The notes under the pieces: model-generated
The model's database searches: none
What the model was told of the DNA's origin: nothing
Seen by the model: only the letters and a program-made list of their open reading frames with translations
Assembly: GCA_019009955.1 (NCBI GenBank)
Contig: CM032233.1
Span: forward strand, 94,683,501-94,747,500
Origin: Riptortus pedestris
Lineage: Eukaryota > Arthropoda > Insecta > Hemiptera > Alydidae
Direction of reading: 5' to 3'
Length of the DNA: 64,000 nt
Program-made: the position numbers and the translations under genes
Shown here: piece by piece, positions 32,231 to 43,335 of the stretch
Position numbering within the stretch: the first letter of the stretch is position 1
Layout: each line of letters begins with the position of its first letter

Positions 32231-32312
32231 CACTTACCCAGAGAGGCTATATACTTTCGCATTTGAGGTAGCCAGCAAACCTGCCAACAATATAAGCAGC
32301 GAATAAAAAAAA

Positions 32313-33405
32313 ACCCGTCACGCAGGGGATGCGTAAAATAAGCAGATTTCCCACACCACGGTTTGAAACAGATAAATATACATACTGGTAAGACTATCGT
32401 CAATATTAAGTGAATACATACAAACGGCAGTGGCGGCTCGCGTATAGGCACTATGGATCTGCAGCACCCCCAATTTCCACCAGATATTATCTATAAAATT
32501 TAATATATTGAGCCTTTTTTCTTTAATTCTTTCTTTATACTTGTATAATATATAATCCTTAAGCTTAATGCTGTAACAATCCCCCAGTTTATGAAAAAAG
32601 ATACAAAAATCTTTGTATGGAACTGTGCGCTTCACAGTTCCAGCGGCGAGGTGTTTGACTGTTGGGCGCATGCGCACACAGGAAGCTCCATGCGAGGCTG
32701 CGAGGGAGAGAGAGCACTGTCGTTCTCGCAGTGCCGACCCTGGCGTGCTAAGGATAAACATTTTTTGGAGCAGCACCCCCACTAATTTTAGCTACGAGCC
32801 GCCACTGACAAACGGTAATGAGAAGTCTTTAAGTCACTTTAAATAACCTTCCAGCGAAAAGCGTCTGAATTGTAAAAAAAAACAGGTTTGTCATCCGCTC
32901 AGAACCGGAAAGAAAAACAATTACTGAAATATATCGGAATATAACATATTAATTTTATTGAAAAATATTTAATATATCTAGTACTGTGATTTATAATGAG
33001 TCAGAATAGTTTTTATCTAAATCACTCGAATTTTTGGACTACTATCCAAGAACAAACGAAAAAGGGGGGAGGAAGAGATCAACAAAACGTATTTGCATAT
33101 ACTCGTATCTCACGAAGTAAAAGTTCAATGAAAAAAAAATAGTTTGTATTTAACCTTGGAATGAAGTGATTCATGATATTACAGCTTATTATGAACGGCA
33201 TGAGTCGAAGTGGGTCGAAGATTTGCTAAAGGCTAAAAAATGCAAATATCTCGGTTAATATTGAAGATATGGAATAGATGTATATACCAATATTAACAGT
33301 ACATTTAATTTGCAATGAGATTAGTTCTATGCAATGTTTTGATACGACGTATAGCAACGTAGATATTTCGAATTTACGAAAATCACACACCCCCTCTATT
33401 CCCTC
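32313..33405 (-). mobile_element. HINE-A long-subfamily copy with a nested hAT MITE
   Basis: The hairpin ACGCAGGGGATGCG and GCAGATTTCCCACACCACGG are at the low end. After the nested element come AGAACCGGAAAGAAAAAC, a G-run near 33065, and GATATTTCGAATTTACG. The copy breaks at CCCCCTCTATTCCCTC and has no microsatellite or left palindrome. A plus-oriented piece follows. Confidence 0.75.
32428..32807. mobile_element. hAT-type MITE with 8-bp target duplication
   Basis: The 13-bp terminal inverted repeats CAGTGGCGGCTCG and CGAGCCGCCACTG are perfect. The duplication ACAAACGG is perfect (32420-32427, 32808-32815). CAGTGGCG-like ends with 8-bp duplications are diagnostic of the hAT superfamily. It is 380 bp with a GC-rich right half (GCGCATGCGCACACAGG) and an inner hairpin AACTGTG/CACAGTT. 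It codes for nothing; the long frames crossing it run on into HINE-A. Confidence 0.92.
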
Positions 33406-33411
33406 ATTATA

Positions 33412-33647
33412 ATTATCTCCGTTATTATGAGGCAGATTATAAAATATTATAGAACGAATCTTTTTATAGGTACTACTGATGTTCTACAATTGTTGGATTC
33501 TTTCTTAACACAAGTATTAAGCCAGTTATTCCTACTTTTTTGTTATTGCCTTCAGTAACCCACCTATTTCTTCTTACTCATCAGTTCGGTGTGTTATGCC
33601 AACTCGTGGGAAAACTGCTCAGTCTGCGCAGCTCCTGCTTGACGGAC
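33412..33647 (+). mobile_element. HINE-A subfamily-C right end
   Basis: TTATCTCCGTTATTATGAGG, CATCAGTTCGGTGTG, then GGGAAAACTGCTCAG, GCGCAGCTCCTGCTTGACGG. It sits head to head with the preceding minus copy. Confidence 0.6.
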
Positions 33648-33903
33648 GTTCATATAGAAGACCTCATTAGTGTATAAATTTGAATCCAAATATAACCACA
33701 ACATCTCTGCAACAAATAAGACAGTTATGGTAGGCCATCCTCCCATTCCAAGTAGTATGGACACATACTCAGAGTAATTTATCCAGAGTGCTCCTCATGA
33801 TTCCTAAACCATTGACTTATAATTTGATGGAAGGTCGCTAAGGGCACTCAACTAATATATTTAAATTGAAGTGCAGTAGGTCTTCGAGTCAAATGTGTCT
33901 TTT

Positions 33904-34026
33904 AGCAGATTTCCCTTAAGGGAAATCAGCTATTGAGGTTGTACTCATGACGGAATTTTCGAAATATTTCTTGAAATGTCCATCGATCCTACCTAGTAGA
34001 TGACGAAAATGAGGTCCATTCAAAAT

Positions 34027-34097
<71 letters not shown>

Positions 34098-34528
34098 CTG
34101 TTACCGCTCTAGTGGTCGCAATTTTTGTTTGATGGTTACCAAACTCGACATTTAGTCGTTTTATGTAAAATGAAAGATCAAGTCCGTTAACGGCTGAAAT
34201 CGGACCATAGGGAGGGGAGGGGATTTAGAGGGGAGGAATTTCGAAAATTCAAAATATCTTCGTTCTTATGAGTTGGATCGAAAAATGTTATAGAACCTAT
34301 TTTGTTAAACTCTTAATGCTCTACAATTGTCGTTTCATACATTTTCTATTAACTCAAATACTAAGCAACATATTCGAACCTTCTTGTTTTCAGGCTTCAG
34401 TAAATCCCCACTACTATTCATCGAATTTGGACTTGGAAATATAAAATATATGGTGAGCAGAGAATAATAACGTGTCGTAACATCCCGTGGGAATTCTGTT
34501 AGTTCACGTAGCTCCTCCGTGGCAGACT
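33904..34528 (+). mobile_element. HINE-A copy, both ends present
   Basis: A perfect left palindrome AGCAGATTTCCCTTAAGGGA. TGTGTGTGTATATA begins the microsatellite (34029-34095). ACCGCTCTAGTGGTCGC and AGTGGATC-like boxes follow. The right end GGGAATTCTGTTAG, CACGTAGCTCCTCCGTGG, CAGACT is decayed. The right half is of subfamily C. Confidence 0.75.
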
Positions 34529-34879
34529 ATTTGTAATAATAGTACGTATCATTTCGAATTTGATGATAATCAAGTTTTTCTAGAAAAACAATAAAAAAAA
34601 AAAAACCAACAACTGGTAGTTTATGACTTCCTTAGGGTTTTTTCAACGTGCTTCGCGGCACCTTTTTAACGGATTGAGTGATTAGTGTAGCCGACACCTA
34701 ACCATCCTTGATTGTCATTCAATAAATAACTGCTAACCAACAAATTTTATTGTATTTATATCTAAATTAACTCGATTTGCAGTTTTACTCCCTTGTTCGA
34801 GTTGTACGAAGTATTGAAGAACCGAAGATTTTCAGTTTTTAACATAATTATCCGATTTGACCCTCCGTGTACCCATTTC
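34529..34879. other. Non-repeat interval
   Basis: AT-rich sequence with nothing recognised. Confidence 0.3.
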
Positions 34880-34965
34880 AGCAGATTTCTGATAAGGAAA
34901 ATCGCACTCAGTACGCGATTTTTGAAAAATTCCTTCAAATGTCCATCGATCCTACAAAGGAGATG

Positions 34966-35015
<50 letters not shown>

Positions 35016-35594
35016 TTGTCTGTTAACACTTTAGCGGTCGCAATTTTTGTTCGATCGTTACAAAACTTGATATTTAAACGTTTTATGTAAAACTGAAGAT
35101 CCAGTTCATTAATGGCTGAAGTCCGAACAAGGGGAGGGGAATTTTGAAAATTCTTAATATTTCCGTTATTATGCGTCAGATCAAAATATTGTATAGAACC
35201 ATTCTTAATGCAAATATAATATTCTATAAATGTGTATATGATGTATTTTCACTCTCTTGATTATTATCCGAGATATTTGCATTTTTTAGTTTCCTGCCTT
35301 CTGTAAACCCCTACTCGTACTAATGTCATACACTTCATTTGAAGCCTAAATACCGCTCATTGCTCTTATTGAACTTTTATGTTTTGAAACAAATGCAATC
35401 CGTAAAAGATTATGCAACCAATGTTGTTAAACTATTGATGCTTCTTCTTCTATTCATTTTTTTTAAAATACTCAATTACTATGAGAGTAATTTATATTTT
35501 CTCTATTTCAGTTAGAATAGAGATGAGATCACTAGTGTGTCTTACCAAAACGTGGGAAATCTGCTCAGTTAACGCAGCCCCTGCGTGACGGACT
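34880..35594 (+). mobile_element. HINE-A copy, mosaic of medium and C subfamilies
   Basis: The left end AGCAGATTTCTGATAAGG is decayed. A (CA)n(TA)n tract lies at 34971-35014. The medium right half runs to about 35400, then switches to subfamily-C sequence (AACCAATGTTGTTAAAC). It ends cleanly with ACGCAGCCCCTGCGT, GACGGACT. Confidence 0.7.
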
Positions 35595-36230
35595 TCTGTC
35601 TAATTTTGTCATAACATCTGTTCTTATCGCAGTCATAAAAAACCTTGAGTTTTTGAATGTTGAAGAATCATATTAGTTGAAACACCACTGAGGACAAAAC
35701 GTCCTTCAACTTACCTGGTGAAATCGATATCACCTTTATAAGTTTATAATGGCACCATGTAAAATAAAGAACTCCGCATGTTATCTCAACATGTAACCTT
35801 TAATAACTGAACTCATAATCACAATCAAACATGTGTTCAAATAACATTCACATTTTTGCACTTTGTTACCGCAAGCAGTGATGGCCAGCATGAGGAAGGC
35901 AACTGAAAAGTTGCTGGGAATTAGCATCCTAATAAGCGTGAATAATGCTGGAGCGGAAAGCCGGAGCAAGTCAGAAGAAACGTGTGCCCAACGAGGAAGT
36001 CTACGAAGCCATATTTGATTATTTCATTGAATAGGAGTACAAGGAAAGCATACATCAGGGTTTTATTTATTCATTACGGAAGTATATTTATATTTCTTTC
36101 TTCCTTATAATAATTATTATTCCTTAAATTTACATTGTAACCTGCTAATTTTAAATACGCTGAACTCATTTCCTTACGGGAAAATCCTGTAAAATAAATA
36201 ATGTATATATTTCAGTCTCTCTGATTTTTA
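35595..36230. other. Non-repeat interval
   Basis: No transposon motif. A GC-richer part at 35870-36000 (AAGCAGTGATGGCCAGCATG, GGAGCGGAAAGCCGGAGC) has no recognisable reading frame. An AATAAA-type signal alone is not informative here. Confidence 0.3.
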
Positions 36231-36646
36231 TTTTATGTAAAAAGAAATATCAAGTTCGTTACTGACAGAAATCGGAATAGTGGGAAGAGGAGTTTAGAGG
36301 GGATTTTCGAAAATTCGAAATATCTCTGTTACTCTACGTCGGATCGAATAATTGCATGGAACCAATCTTATAGCACATTACATGTACTATAAATATAGTT
36401 ACATACGTTTATTCTCAATCTTGATTATTATCCGAGATATTAGCATTTCTTAGTTATCGGCATTCAGTAAACACCTCCCCTCCTACACATGTCATATTAA
36501 TAATAAGCTGGTATATTATGAAGCACTTTATTTGAAGTCTAAATACCAAATATTGTTCTCATTGAACTTTTAAGTTTTCGATAAATTCAAATACGTGAGG
36601 AACGTGGGAAATCTGCTTAGCTAACACAGCCCCTGCGTTACGGCCT
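36231..36646 (+). mobile_element. HINE-A medium-subfamily copy, left half missing
   Basis: It starts TTTTATGTAAAAAGAAATATC. It has TATCTCTGTTACTCTACGTC and ATAATAAGCTGGTATATTAT, and ends GTGGGAAATCTGCTTAGC, ACACAGCCCCTGCGTTACGG. Confidence 0.7.
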
Positions 36647-37583
36647 TTTTTGGTATCCTGTGAAATAATGCGAAATGTTTAATATTCTAATTTGACAGTT
36701 CCAAACACATCAGCTTCGTTAAGGGGATTTTGTGACAGCCTAGGAAAATGGTAATAAGGTACGGGGGAAAAAAAAATATGCGAATCCGTGAAGTAAATTT
36801 TTTTGCACTTGTGAATTACAATCTTATTGTCAGTGGGATATTGTAGCCAAAATATGATCTACCGTAATATTTATTAGTGTCCCATTAATTCAGAGCAGAC
36901 TGGCTGTCGGTGGTCGGGATGAATGAGGACACGAATCAAAAACAGCTGGCCCATTGTCATCGGCCCAATTAAAGCTACCTTCAAATTCGAACACAATATA
37001 GCTATTAATCAGGGCGGCCAGTTCTTGTCTCGAGGCCCGACACCTTCCCCCGTCCCTCACAGCCTTTCAACGCTCCGCCTTAGACCCCCTCCACAAAATA
37101 ATATGTTTGCTCTCATGTTTATGATCTTGTATGACTTAGTTACGACGCACCGAGTGCCACAACGAAACGGCCATATCACTCTTTGATGAGAGCTGTATTG
37201 TGCGTCATGAAATGTGTCCATTAGTCAAGAAGACATCTTGCTTTAGTGACAGTCGTGCAGGTACCAACCTGGCAATAAGATCTAGTGGTATGTAGAACAT
37301 TTGGGATAAACTTATTTATGCTACGATAAGCCTCTCAAGATTCGGCTAGTGAAGTACTAAACATTTTTAGCCAGCCAGATGAATGTATCAATCGGAATTT
37401 TCAATGCCTGACCTCCTGCTTAAATTTCACACTGTGAACACCAACGGTTAAATATAAAACTCGCGGGACCTCAACGTCTGTATTGCAGAGATTTTCGAAT
37501 TCATTCCAATGAAAGCAGGAGAGCTCTCAAGGTCTGGGTAAGAAGAGCTGCATTTTGAACAGAAGAGGAGGAAAATGAGTTTT
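36647..37583. other. Non-repeat interval, partly skewed
   Basis: At 36890-37110 the top strand goes from G-rich (GGCTGTCGGTGGTCGGG) to C-rich (CCGACACCTTCCCCCGTCCC, GACCCCCTCCAC), another weak skew island. The rest is unremarkable. Confidence 0.35.
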
Positions 37584-37958
37584 AGCAGATTCCCCTTTAG
37601 GGAAATCAGCAGTTGAGGTTGTACTCATGATGCGGTTTTTGAAACGTTTCCTCAAATGATCATTCTACACGGGAGATGACAAAAACGATTTACCAAACAG
37701 GAGATGTGTTACTCAACTTGATATATAAACTTTTTATACAAAAAGAAAGATGAAGTTCGTTAACGGCTGAAATCGAACTGTGGGGAGGGGGAGGGTTTAG
37801 AGGGTCAGGAATTTTAAAAATTCGAAATATCCGTTATTATACGTCTGATCAAAACAGTATATGGAACCAATATTATTGCAAATTTAATTTTTTATAAATG
37901 TTGTTATATACTATTTTCTGTATCATAAATATTAACTGATGTTTGGATTTTTTTCAGC
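37584..37958 (+). mobile_element. HINE-A left half
   Basis: AGCAGATTCCCCTTTAGGGA starts it. The microsatellite is missing and replaced by a short junction after GAGATGACAAAAACG. It runs to ATTAACTGATGTTTGG and dissolves into TATATATAATATATGTG. Confidence 0.65.
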
Positions 37959-38535
37959 CTATCCAGTATATATATAATATATGTGTGTGTGTGTGCGTGT
38001 GTGTGTGTGTGTGTAGTAGTAGTAGTAGTGGTATTAGTAAAGTGAATTTGTTTTCCAGGAAATTACATAAGAATTACAATTATTTCAGGAATATTTTTCA
38101 CAGTGCACGAGTAACATATGCTACAGAGCATAATAAAAGATTCTTCTATATAAACATTTAAATAAGATTATAATATAAATTTGTAATGATATTACATCAA
38201 ATTGATGATGAATAGAAATGATAGCAGTAACAGAGGATGTTTCCAATATTTAAGATAAGAATAAAACAATTGAAGCTATAAATTAACTTCAAAATAAATG
38301 AGTGAGCAATATCTTCAAGCGGGCATCAGATATTATACAAGATAATGTAATCTCTCAGGATTGCTATTAGTTGAACCCTGCTGAGAGTAATTCGACCAAA
38401 GGCTGCAAGGCGGAACTGCCCGAGAATGGGATGAACAGCTAGGAAGTGAGGTGTATTCAGGTTCCTGGAGGTTACACAGTCACCAGATGGCGGTGTCATG
38501 TCTAATCCAAGGTTTCTTATATATATAAATATGAA

Positions 38536-38578
<43 letters not shown>

Positions 38579-38585
38579 TGCTCTT
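37959..38585. other. (TG)n, (GTA)n and (TA)n tracts with unremarkable flanks
   Basis: (TG)n at 37982-38014, (GTA)n at 38014-38030, and (TA)n at 38536-38574. The intervening 38040-38530 shows no known repeat or gene. Confidence 0.5.
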
Positions 38586-38589
38586 TAAA

Positions 38590-39204
38590 ATTTAACAATT
38601 TTATAGCAAGGGTTCAGCCACATTTCATGATTACATTTTTCTTTTATCTTTTTTTTATATAAACATAAAAAGAGAATTAATTTAAAAATAAAAACTATAT
38701 ACAATAATTACTACAGAAAAAACACATAAACCATTTATTTTATTTTAATAACTATATTGTTTGCATTATTTTTCCTCTGACGTAAAGACTTTTATGTATG
38801 AAAACATATATGTAGTTTATTTTATTCTTGTCCGTAATGTCAAACAGATTATCCATGGATTGCTGTGGAATGTTGAGACTTTTCAGGAGATGGTTTCTTC
38901 TCTTTGCTGAAACTGGGCATTTAAGGATGAAGTGCGTAACGGTGTCTTGGCTACCTTCGCAAAGGGGGCATGGCTTTTCTGGATTGAATGTGTAAATTGT
39001 CCTGCCAACTATCAATCTTTGATTTTTTGGACCTGATAAGCTGATTTGAGATATAACTTTGGTCTTAAAAAATTGCACGTTTTGGTACAGGTACTCTCTG
39101 CCAATAGAGCTAATTCTTCTACAGCACTGGCTATATGTGCTGTTTAAAACTCTTTCAATATCTAACGAAATTAATGGTTCTCGAGAGCCTCTTATAGAGA
39201 GAGA

Positions 39205-39210
<6 letters not shown>
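38590..39210 (-). pseudogene. LINE C-terminus with zinc knuckle, 3' UTR and tail
   Basis: The minus-strand frame is open from the TA tract (about 39205) to a stop near 38752. Key parts are SLDIERVLNSTYS, then NQRLIVGRTIYTFN, CPLCEGSQDTVTHFILKC (CX2CX8HX4C knuckle), and RRNHLLKSLNIP. This is the region after RNase H in jockey/R1-like LINEs, from a lineage different from that at 24164 and 29130. The 3' UTR runs down to about 38580 and ends near a (TA)n tract. No internal stop is seen in about 150 codons, so it is younger than the others. It is truncated by the microsatellite. Confidence 0.75.

Positions 39211-39260
<50 letters not shown>
39208..39260. repeat. (TA)n microsatellite
   Basis: About 50 bases. 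It is the break point of the LINE reading frame at 38590-39210. Confidence 0.9.
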
Positions 39261-39262
<2 letters not shown>

Positions 39263-39264
39263 TA

Positions 39265-39600
39265 AATATATTGGTTTTTGTCTCTTCTACCGATGCCCAT
39301 GTTCTATAATTATTTGAATGCTTAGCTACACTGGGCTAATCTGATATAGGCCAGCACAACTACGGTTGTGATAACGGATTCCATTCGGGGAGCCATCCAC
39401 CCCAAAACATGAATCTCCACACCAATCATTTGATTAATAGGCAATTTTAAAAGCGTAAAACACCTGAAATATATATCCTATTTGTTGATTACTCGATAAA
39501 TCTTGTAATGCGGTGGCAGGCCCTTGTTGAGTAGCTAAAGCGATAGCCAGATGAATGGTATATAGTTAAATAATATTATGTTTGATTGTAGAGGCGATAA
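39265..39600. other. Non-repeat interval
   Basis: Nothing recognised. Confidence 0.3.
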
Positions 39601-39775
39601 TGTGTAAAAGGAGAGAGAGAGAGGAGCTGACATTAGATCTGAGAGGGCTATTATGAAGGTAGTGATAAGGAGGGATCTCCTAGCTTCCTATCAAGGATCC
39701 CACCCCTGATAGTGTCTATACCGCCTGTCTTCTCTCTCTCTCGCTCTTCCCATTTCACAATGACCATGTATAATC
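39601..39775. other. Compact purine-left / pyrimidine-right skew island
   Basis: GGAGAGAGAGAGAGGAGCTG lies on the left. CTTCTCTCTCTCTCGCTCTT lies on the right. The switch is near 39685 (GGAGGGATCTCCTAGC). The ends are roughly inverted repeats by composition, not by exact sequence. Confidence 0.5.
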
Positions 39776-40008
39776 TACGGCCAAGAACAATGCTCCTTTA
39801 CAATAAAGTGAATAAAAGCACGTCGACTGCCTAACTCTTACCAGCTAATTTCTGATTAAATGTTACAATAGTGGACAATAGCCTTTCAGTAGATGCACAG
39901 TGGGGCGAAACCTGCCATTTGAGGACACGGGGCTCACTTCTTTAACCTTAGATAACACCCCTCCGTTGTTTAGACGAGCAGCCCTCGTATCTGTGAATGT
40001 CAGGCTAC

Positions 40009-40215
40009 TTACAGCATCTACTGAGTTGGTATTCTGGTAGGTGGAAGTGACTTCTAATGTAGGTAGGAAGAAAGAAATGGCTACGCTTCCACTGTAACAA
40101 TTTATTAAAACGGCAGAGCGCTTTCGATGCAGTGCATCATCGTCAGTGCCGTTTTAATAAATTGCTGTAGTGGAAGCGTAGCCAATTCTTTCATCCTACC
40201 TTCATTACAGCATCT
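40009..40215. mobile_element. Foldback element with 12-bp direct repeat
   Basis: Arms of about 56 bp at 40070-40125 and 40146-40201 (landmarks GGCTACGCTTCCACT and TTTATTAAAACGGCA) are inverted with few mismatches. The loop GAGCGCTTTCGATGCAGTGC continues to CATCATCGTCAG. TTACAGCATCTA occurs at both borders (40009-40020, 40204-40215), which looks like a target duplication. The inverse of the loop reads CTGACGATGATGCACTGCAT then CGAAAGCGC, a hammerhead-like arrangement seen in Penelope-like elements. The class is uncertain. Confidence 0.55.
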
Positions 40216-40436
40216 AGTCGTCCACGTATTACACAACAAATAAGCTACTTACGAGAAGTTGTGGTGTCTAATAATTAATATAATTTTAAAAGGAAGTAAT
40301 TGGCCGGAACCACCTCATATTATGTTTAACAAATTTAATCAAGAACTTATAACGTTTACCAAAAGTATAGATATGGATGTAGCAAAAATTAGAATGTAAA
40401 GTTGATTTTGAGGAATGGGAATTATAATTCAATATA

Positions 40437-41035
40437 CACTCAACCGCAAAAAAAAAAACCGGACACTTAGATTTAGTCTTATAATTTTGTTAAATACTTA
40501 ATATATATGTATATTAATCTTTTTAATTAAAATAATTGGTTAATCTATAGGTTATTTAAACAAAATCTGCCAAAAGTGAATAATTTTTATTGATTATTTA
40601 CACAAAAATACAAAATAAAAAAAAATAAAAAGATAAATTAACCCATTTCAAAAAAAAAATTATTCTTCATTTTTATTACAGTGAATGGTAGACTTCGCTA
40701 CCCCAAGCGTTTCGGCAATGTAACGTAAGCTCCGGCCTTCCATCTAAGTTTGAAAGACCCATTATTCTGGACCGAAATAAAGAAAATGCTTGGTTAATAA
40801 TTAAAGATGTTTAAATGTGCGAAAAACTACTTACAGTTTAGAATAGATCATCTTCACGACAAATAAATCTAATCTGAGTTTTATCTAATTGTTTACTAAT
40901 CTTGAAGGGATTAGTTCAATGGACTTAGGCTCTAAATTCTCTGTAATAACTAGAATACCCACATAAAGAAAATTGCTAAAAATTAGCTTTTTATACGACA
41001 AAAATGAAGTGTCCGGTTTTTTTGGGGGTTGAGTG
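40437..41035 (-). mobile_element. Tc1/mariner-type element, decayed, TA target
   Basis: The ends CACTCAACC and GGTTGAGTG form inverted repeats continuing through an A/T-run to ACCGGACACTT and AAGTGTCCGGT. TA flanks both sides (40435-40436, 41036-41037). On the minus strand at 40662-40743, 27 codons give EGRSLRYIAETLGVAKSTIH, a helix-turn-helix typical of Tc1-like transposase N-termini. The rest of the transposase is deleted. It is 599 bp long. Confidence 0.85.
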
Positions 41036-41409
41036 TATTTACCTTACATAGACTCGCAAATTAACCATCGGTTGAGTTTAACTCTAATTGATATATTTTT
41101 TATTCTTTATTTATTTATTTACTTTTTCATTTCATCTATTAATTTTATTTGTAATTATCTTACTTATTTTAATATTTTATTTTATTATTTCTTTTATATA
41201 ATATTTAAGTAGATATTTGATTAACTTATATATATTGTAAAATTTCTTGTCTGCCCCACATAAACTTCACCGCAATTACATGGTATAATATAAACTACAC
41301 TATCCTGTAAAAATTGGGTGTCTTTTTGAAAGAAGACCTTTAGATTAACAACCTGTCAAATCCCTACCCACCTCCACTCTAATTCACTCGTGGGAGATTA
41401 GCTTGTAGG
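41036..41409. other. AT-rich interval
   Basis: Oligo-T/TTTA-rich (TATTTATTTATTTACTTTTT). Nothing recognised. Confidence 0.3.
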
Positions 41410-41805
41410 CTTATTTTGTATACTGGAGGTTGAAAAGTCTAGCTTCCTTAAAGGTGCGGGTGGGGGTCGGGGGTGAAGACTGAAGTGGTGAGGACAGCAG
41501 AATAGGTAAGAGGAGGGAATTTGGAGTGTTAAGAGGTAAAGGGGCCGAAGGACTGGTGCTAATAGCCGGAGGGAAGAAAGGGCTCAAATGAATTGTTCCG
41601 ATCCGTAGGAGCATTTGTTGGGAGGGCTCCCAGCCAGCCGATCCAATTGCTGCCCTATTCTCTACACAAGCCATCAGCATGCTCTGCATCAGGCCTTTTT
41701 CACCATGCACCTTCCCAAATACAAACCCACCCTCTCACCTTCTCACTTGCTCACCCACAGTGAACTAACCCTCTTCATCAATGATTCTAACACGTATCCG
41801 AGGTA
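41410..41805. other. Purine-left / pyrimidine-right skew island
   Basis: GTGCGGGTGGGGGTCGGGGG and AAGAGGAGGGAATTTGG lie on the left. CCACCCTCTCACCTTCTCAC lies on the right. The switch is near 41625 (GGAGGGCTCCCAGCC). This is the cleanest island of the window. Confidence 0.6.
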
Positions 41806-41959
41806 AAATTCTGAAGTCGACGCCTCATGACTTCCTCTACTTTTATTATCCAACAAAAGATTTCCCCAACATAGGCGATTCCCTTAAACCAAATTTGTTA
41901 ATATAAATATACAGTGCAGATCTGGTAAACAGGAATTCTTAATAACAGGAAGTCTTCCC

Positions 41960-42013
41960 ACTAATTTATTCAATAAAGCACAAGTCCTTTCGGCTCTAAC
42001 GTACCAACATCAG
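41960..42013 (-). other. Penelope-like / hammerhead-like motif
   Basis: On the minus strand: CCTGATGTTGGTACGTTAGA, GCCGAAAGGACTTGTGC, TTTATTGAATAAAT. The order CTGATG, stem, CGAAA, then TTTATT resembles the ribozyme-bearing ends of Penelope-like elements and the loop at 40101-40147. The canonical CUGANGA core is imperfect. Confidence 0.35.
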
Positions 42014-42036
42014 GTACTAAAAAGAAAAAAAAACAA

Positions 42037-42780
42037 AGTCTGTCACGCAGGGGCTGCGTAAACTAAGCAGATTTCCCACGCGAAGGCTTACAATAGATAA
42101 ATATACATACAGGTAACACAAACAAACTTGAATGCTCAGTAAATGTACAATACAAGGTAGAATTGTAAACAATCAGGCCAGCTAGCCTCGTAGCGCTGCA
42201 TAGATTGACCGGAAAGACAAACAATTAATGAAATATATCTGAATATAACATATTAATTTTATTGAAAACCATTTACTAAAGCTAGTGGTGCAATTTGAAA
42301 TGAATCAGAATCAGGTTAATCTCAATCATTTAAATTTTACTGATCTAAAAACAAAAGAAGGGGGGGGGGTGTCAACAGAACGTATTTGCATTTATCTCAA
42401 ATAGTAAAACTTCAATCATAACAATATTTACTATCTATTCCTCAAAGAATACTCTTCATAATCTAACAGCTTATTGTTAATCTGACATGAATAAGAGGGC
42501 GGCGGGTTTACTGAAGGCCAAAAACTATAAAATGCAAATATCTGGGCTAATAATCAAAATTGTGACAATACGTACATAAAAACATTTATAAAACATTACA
42601 TTTGCAATAAGATTGGTTCTATACAATTTGTCGATCCGACGCATAGTGATATCGGAGATATTAGGAATTTCGAAATTCCTATCCCGCCATTAACGAACTC
42701 GATCTATTTTTTACATAAAATGATTAAATATACAGTTTGGTAACGATTAAACCAAAATTGCGCCGATAGAGCGGTAACAG

Positions 42781-42828
<48 letters not shown>

Positions 42829-42921
42829 CGAACCACCTTTTTGTTATCTTGTAGGTAGGATCGATGGACATTTGAAGATTTTTTTTGGAAAATCGCGTCA
42901 TGAGTACAACCTCAATAGCTG
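42037..42921 (-). mobile_element. HINE-A long-subfamily copy, cut in the left block
   Basis: AGTCTGTCACGCAGGGGCTG, then GCAGATTTCCCACGCG. ATTGACCGGAAAGACAAAC and a G-run near 42360 follow. The TA tract is at 42786-42824. It reaches CAATAGCTGA and is joined head to head to a plus copy. Confidence 0.75.
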
Positions 42922-43335
42922 AGTGATCGTTTCCAAACTCGACATTTATACGTTTTATGCAAACAGACAGATCAAGTTCGTTAATGGCTGAAATTGGACT
43001 GTGGGGGGGGGGGGGTTTAGAGGGGGGATTTTCGAATATTCGAAATATATCCGTTACTATACGTGGGATCAAAAAATTGTATAGAACAAATATTATTGCA
43101 AATTAAATGTACTATAAATGATATTATATACATTTATTCTATATCTCGAATATTAACCGAGATACTTTGCATTTTTATTAGGCGTAACGGACGAGCTATG
43201 GTCGGTACTAATAGTTTCTGCCGAAAGCTAGTTCGGCCGTTTCCGTAACTGTTCGGCACTCGTATGAAGATTTCTCTAATGTATAACTTTACGTGGGAAA
43301 TCTGCTTAGTTTACGCAGCCCCTGCGTGACGGACT
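42922..43335 (+). mobile_element. HINE-A short-subfamily copy, left half missing
   Basis: It starts GATCGTTTCCAAACTCG. G-runs lie near 43005-43016. The motif GCCGAAAGCTAGTTCGGC and an intact end GGGAAATCTGC, ACGCAGCCCCTGCGT, GACGGACT follow. Confidence 0.75.

Noticed and set aside
32318..32782. 154-residue minus-strand frame
   Set aside because: It crosses the border of a hAT MITE into HINE-A, so it cannot be a conserved gene.
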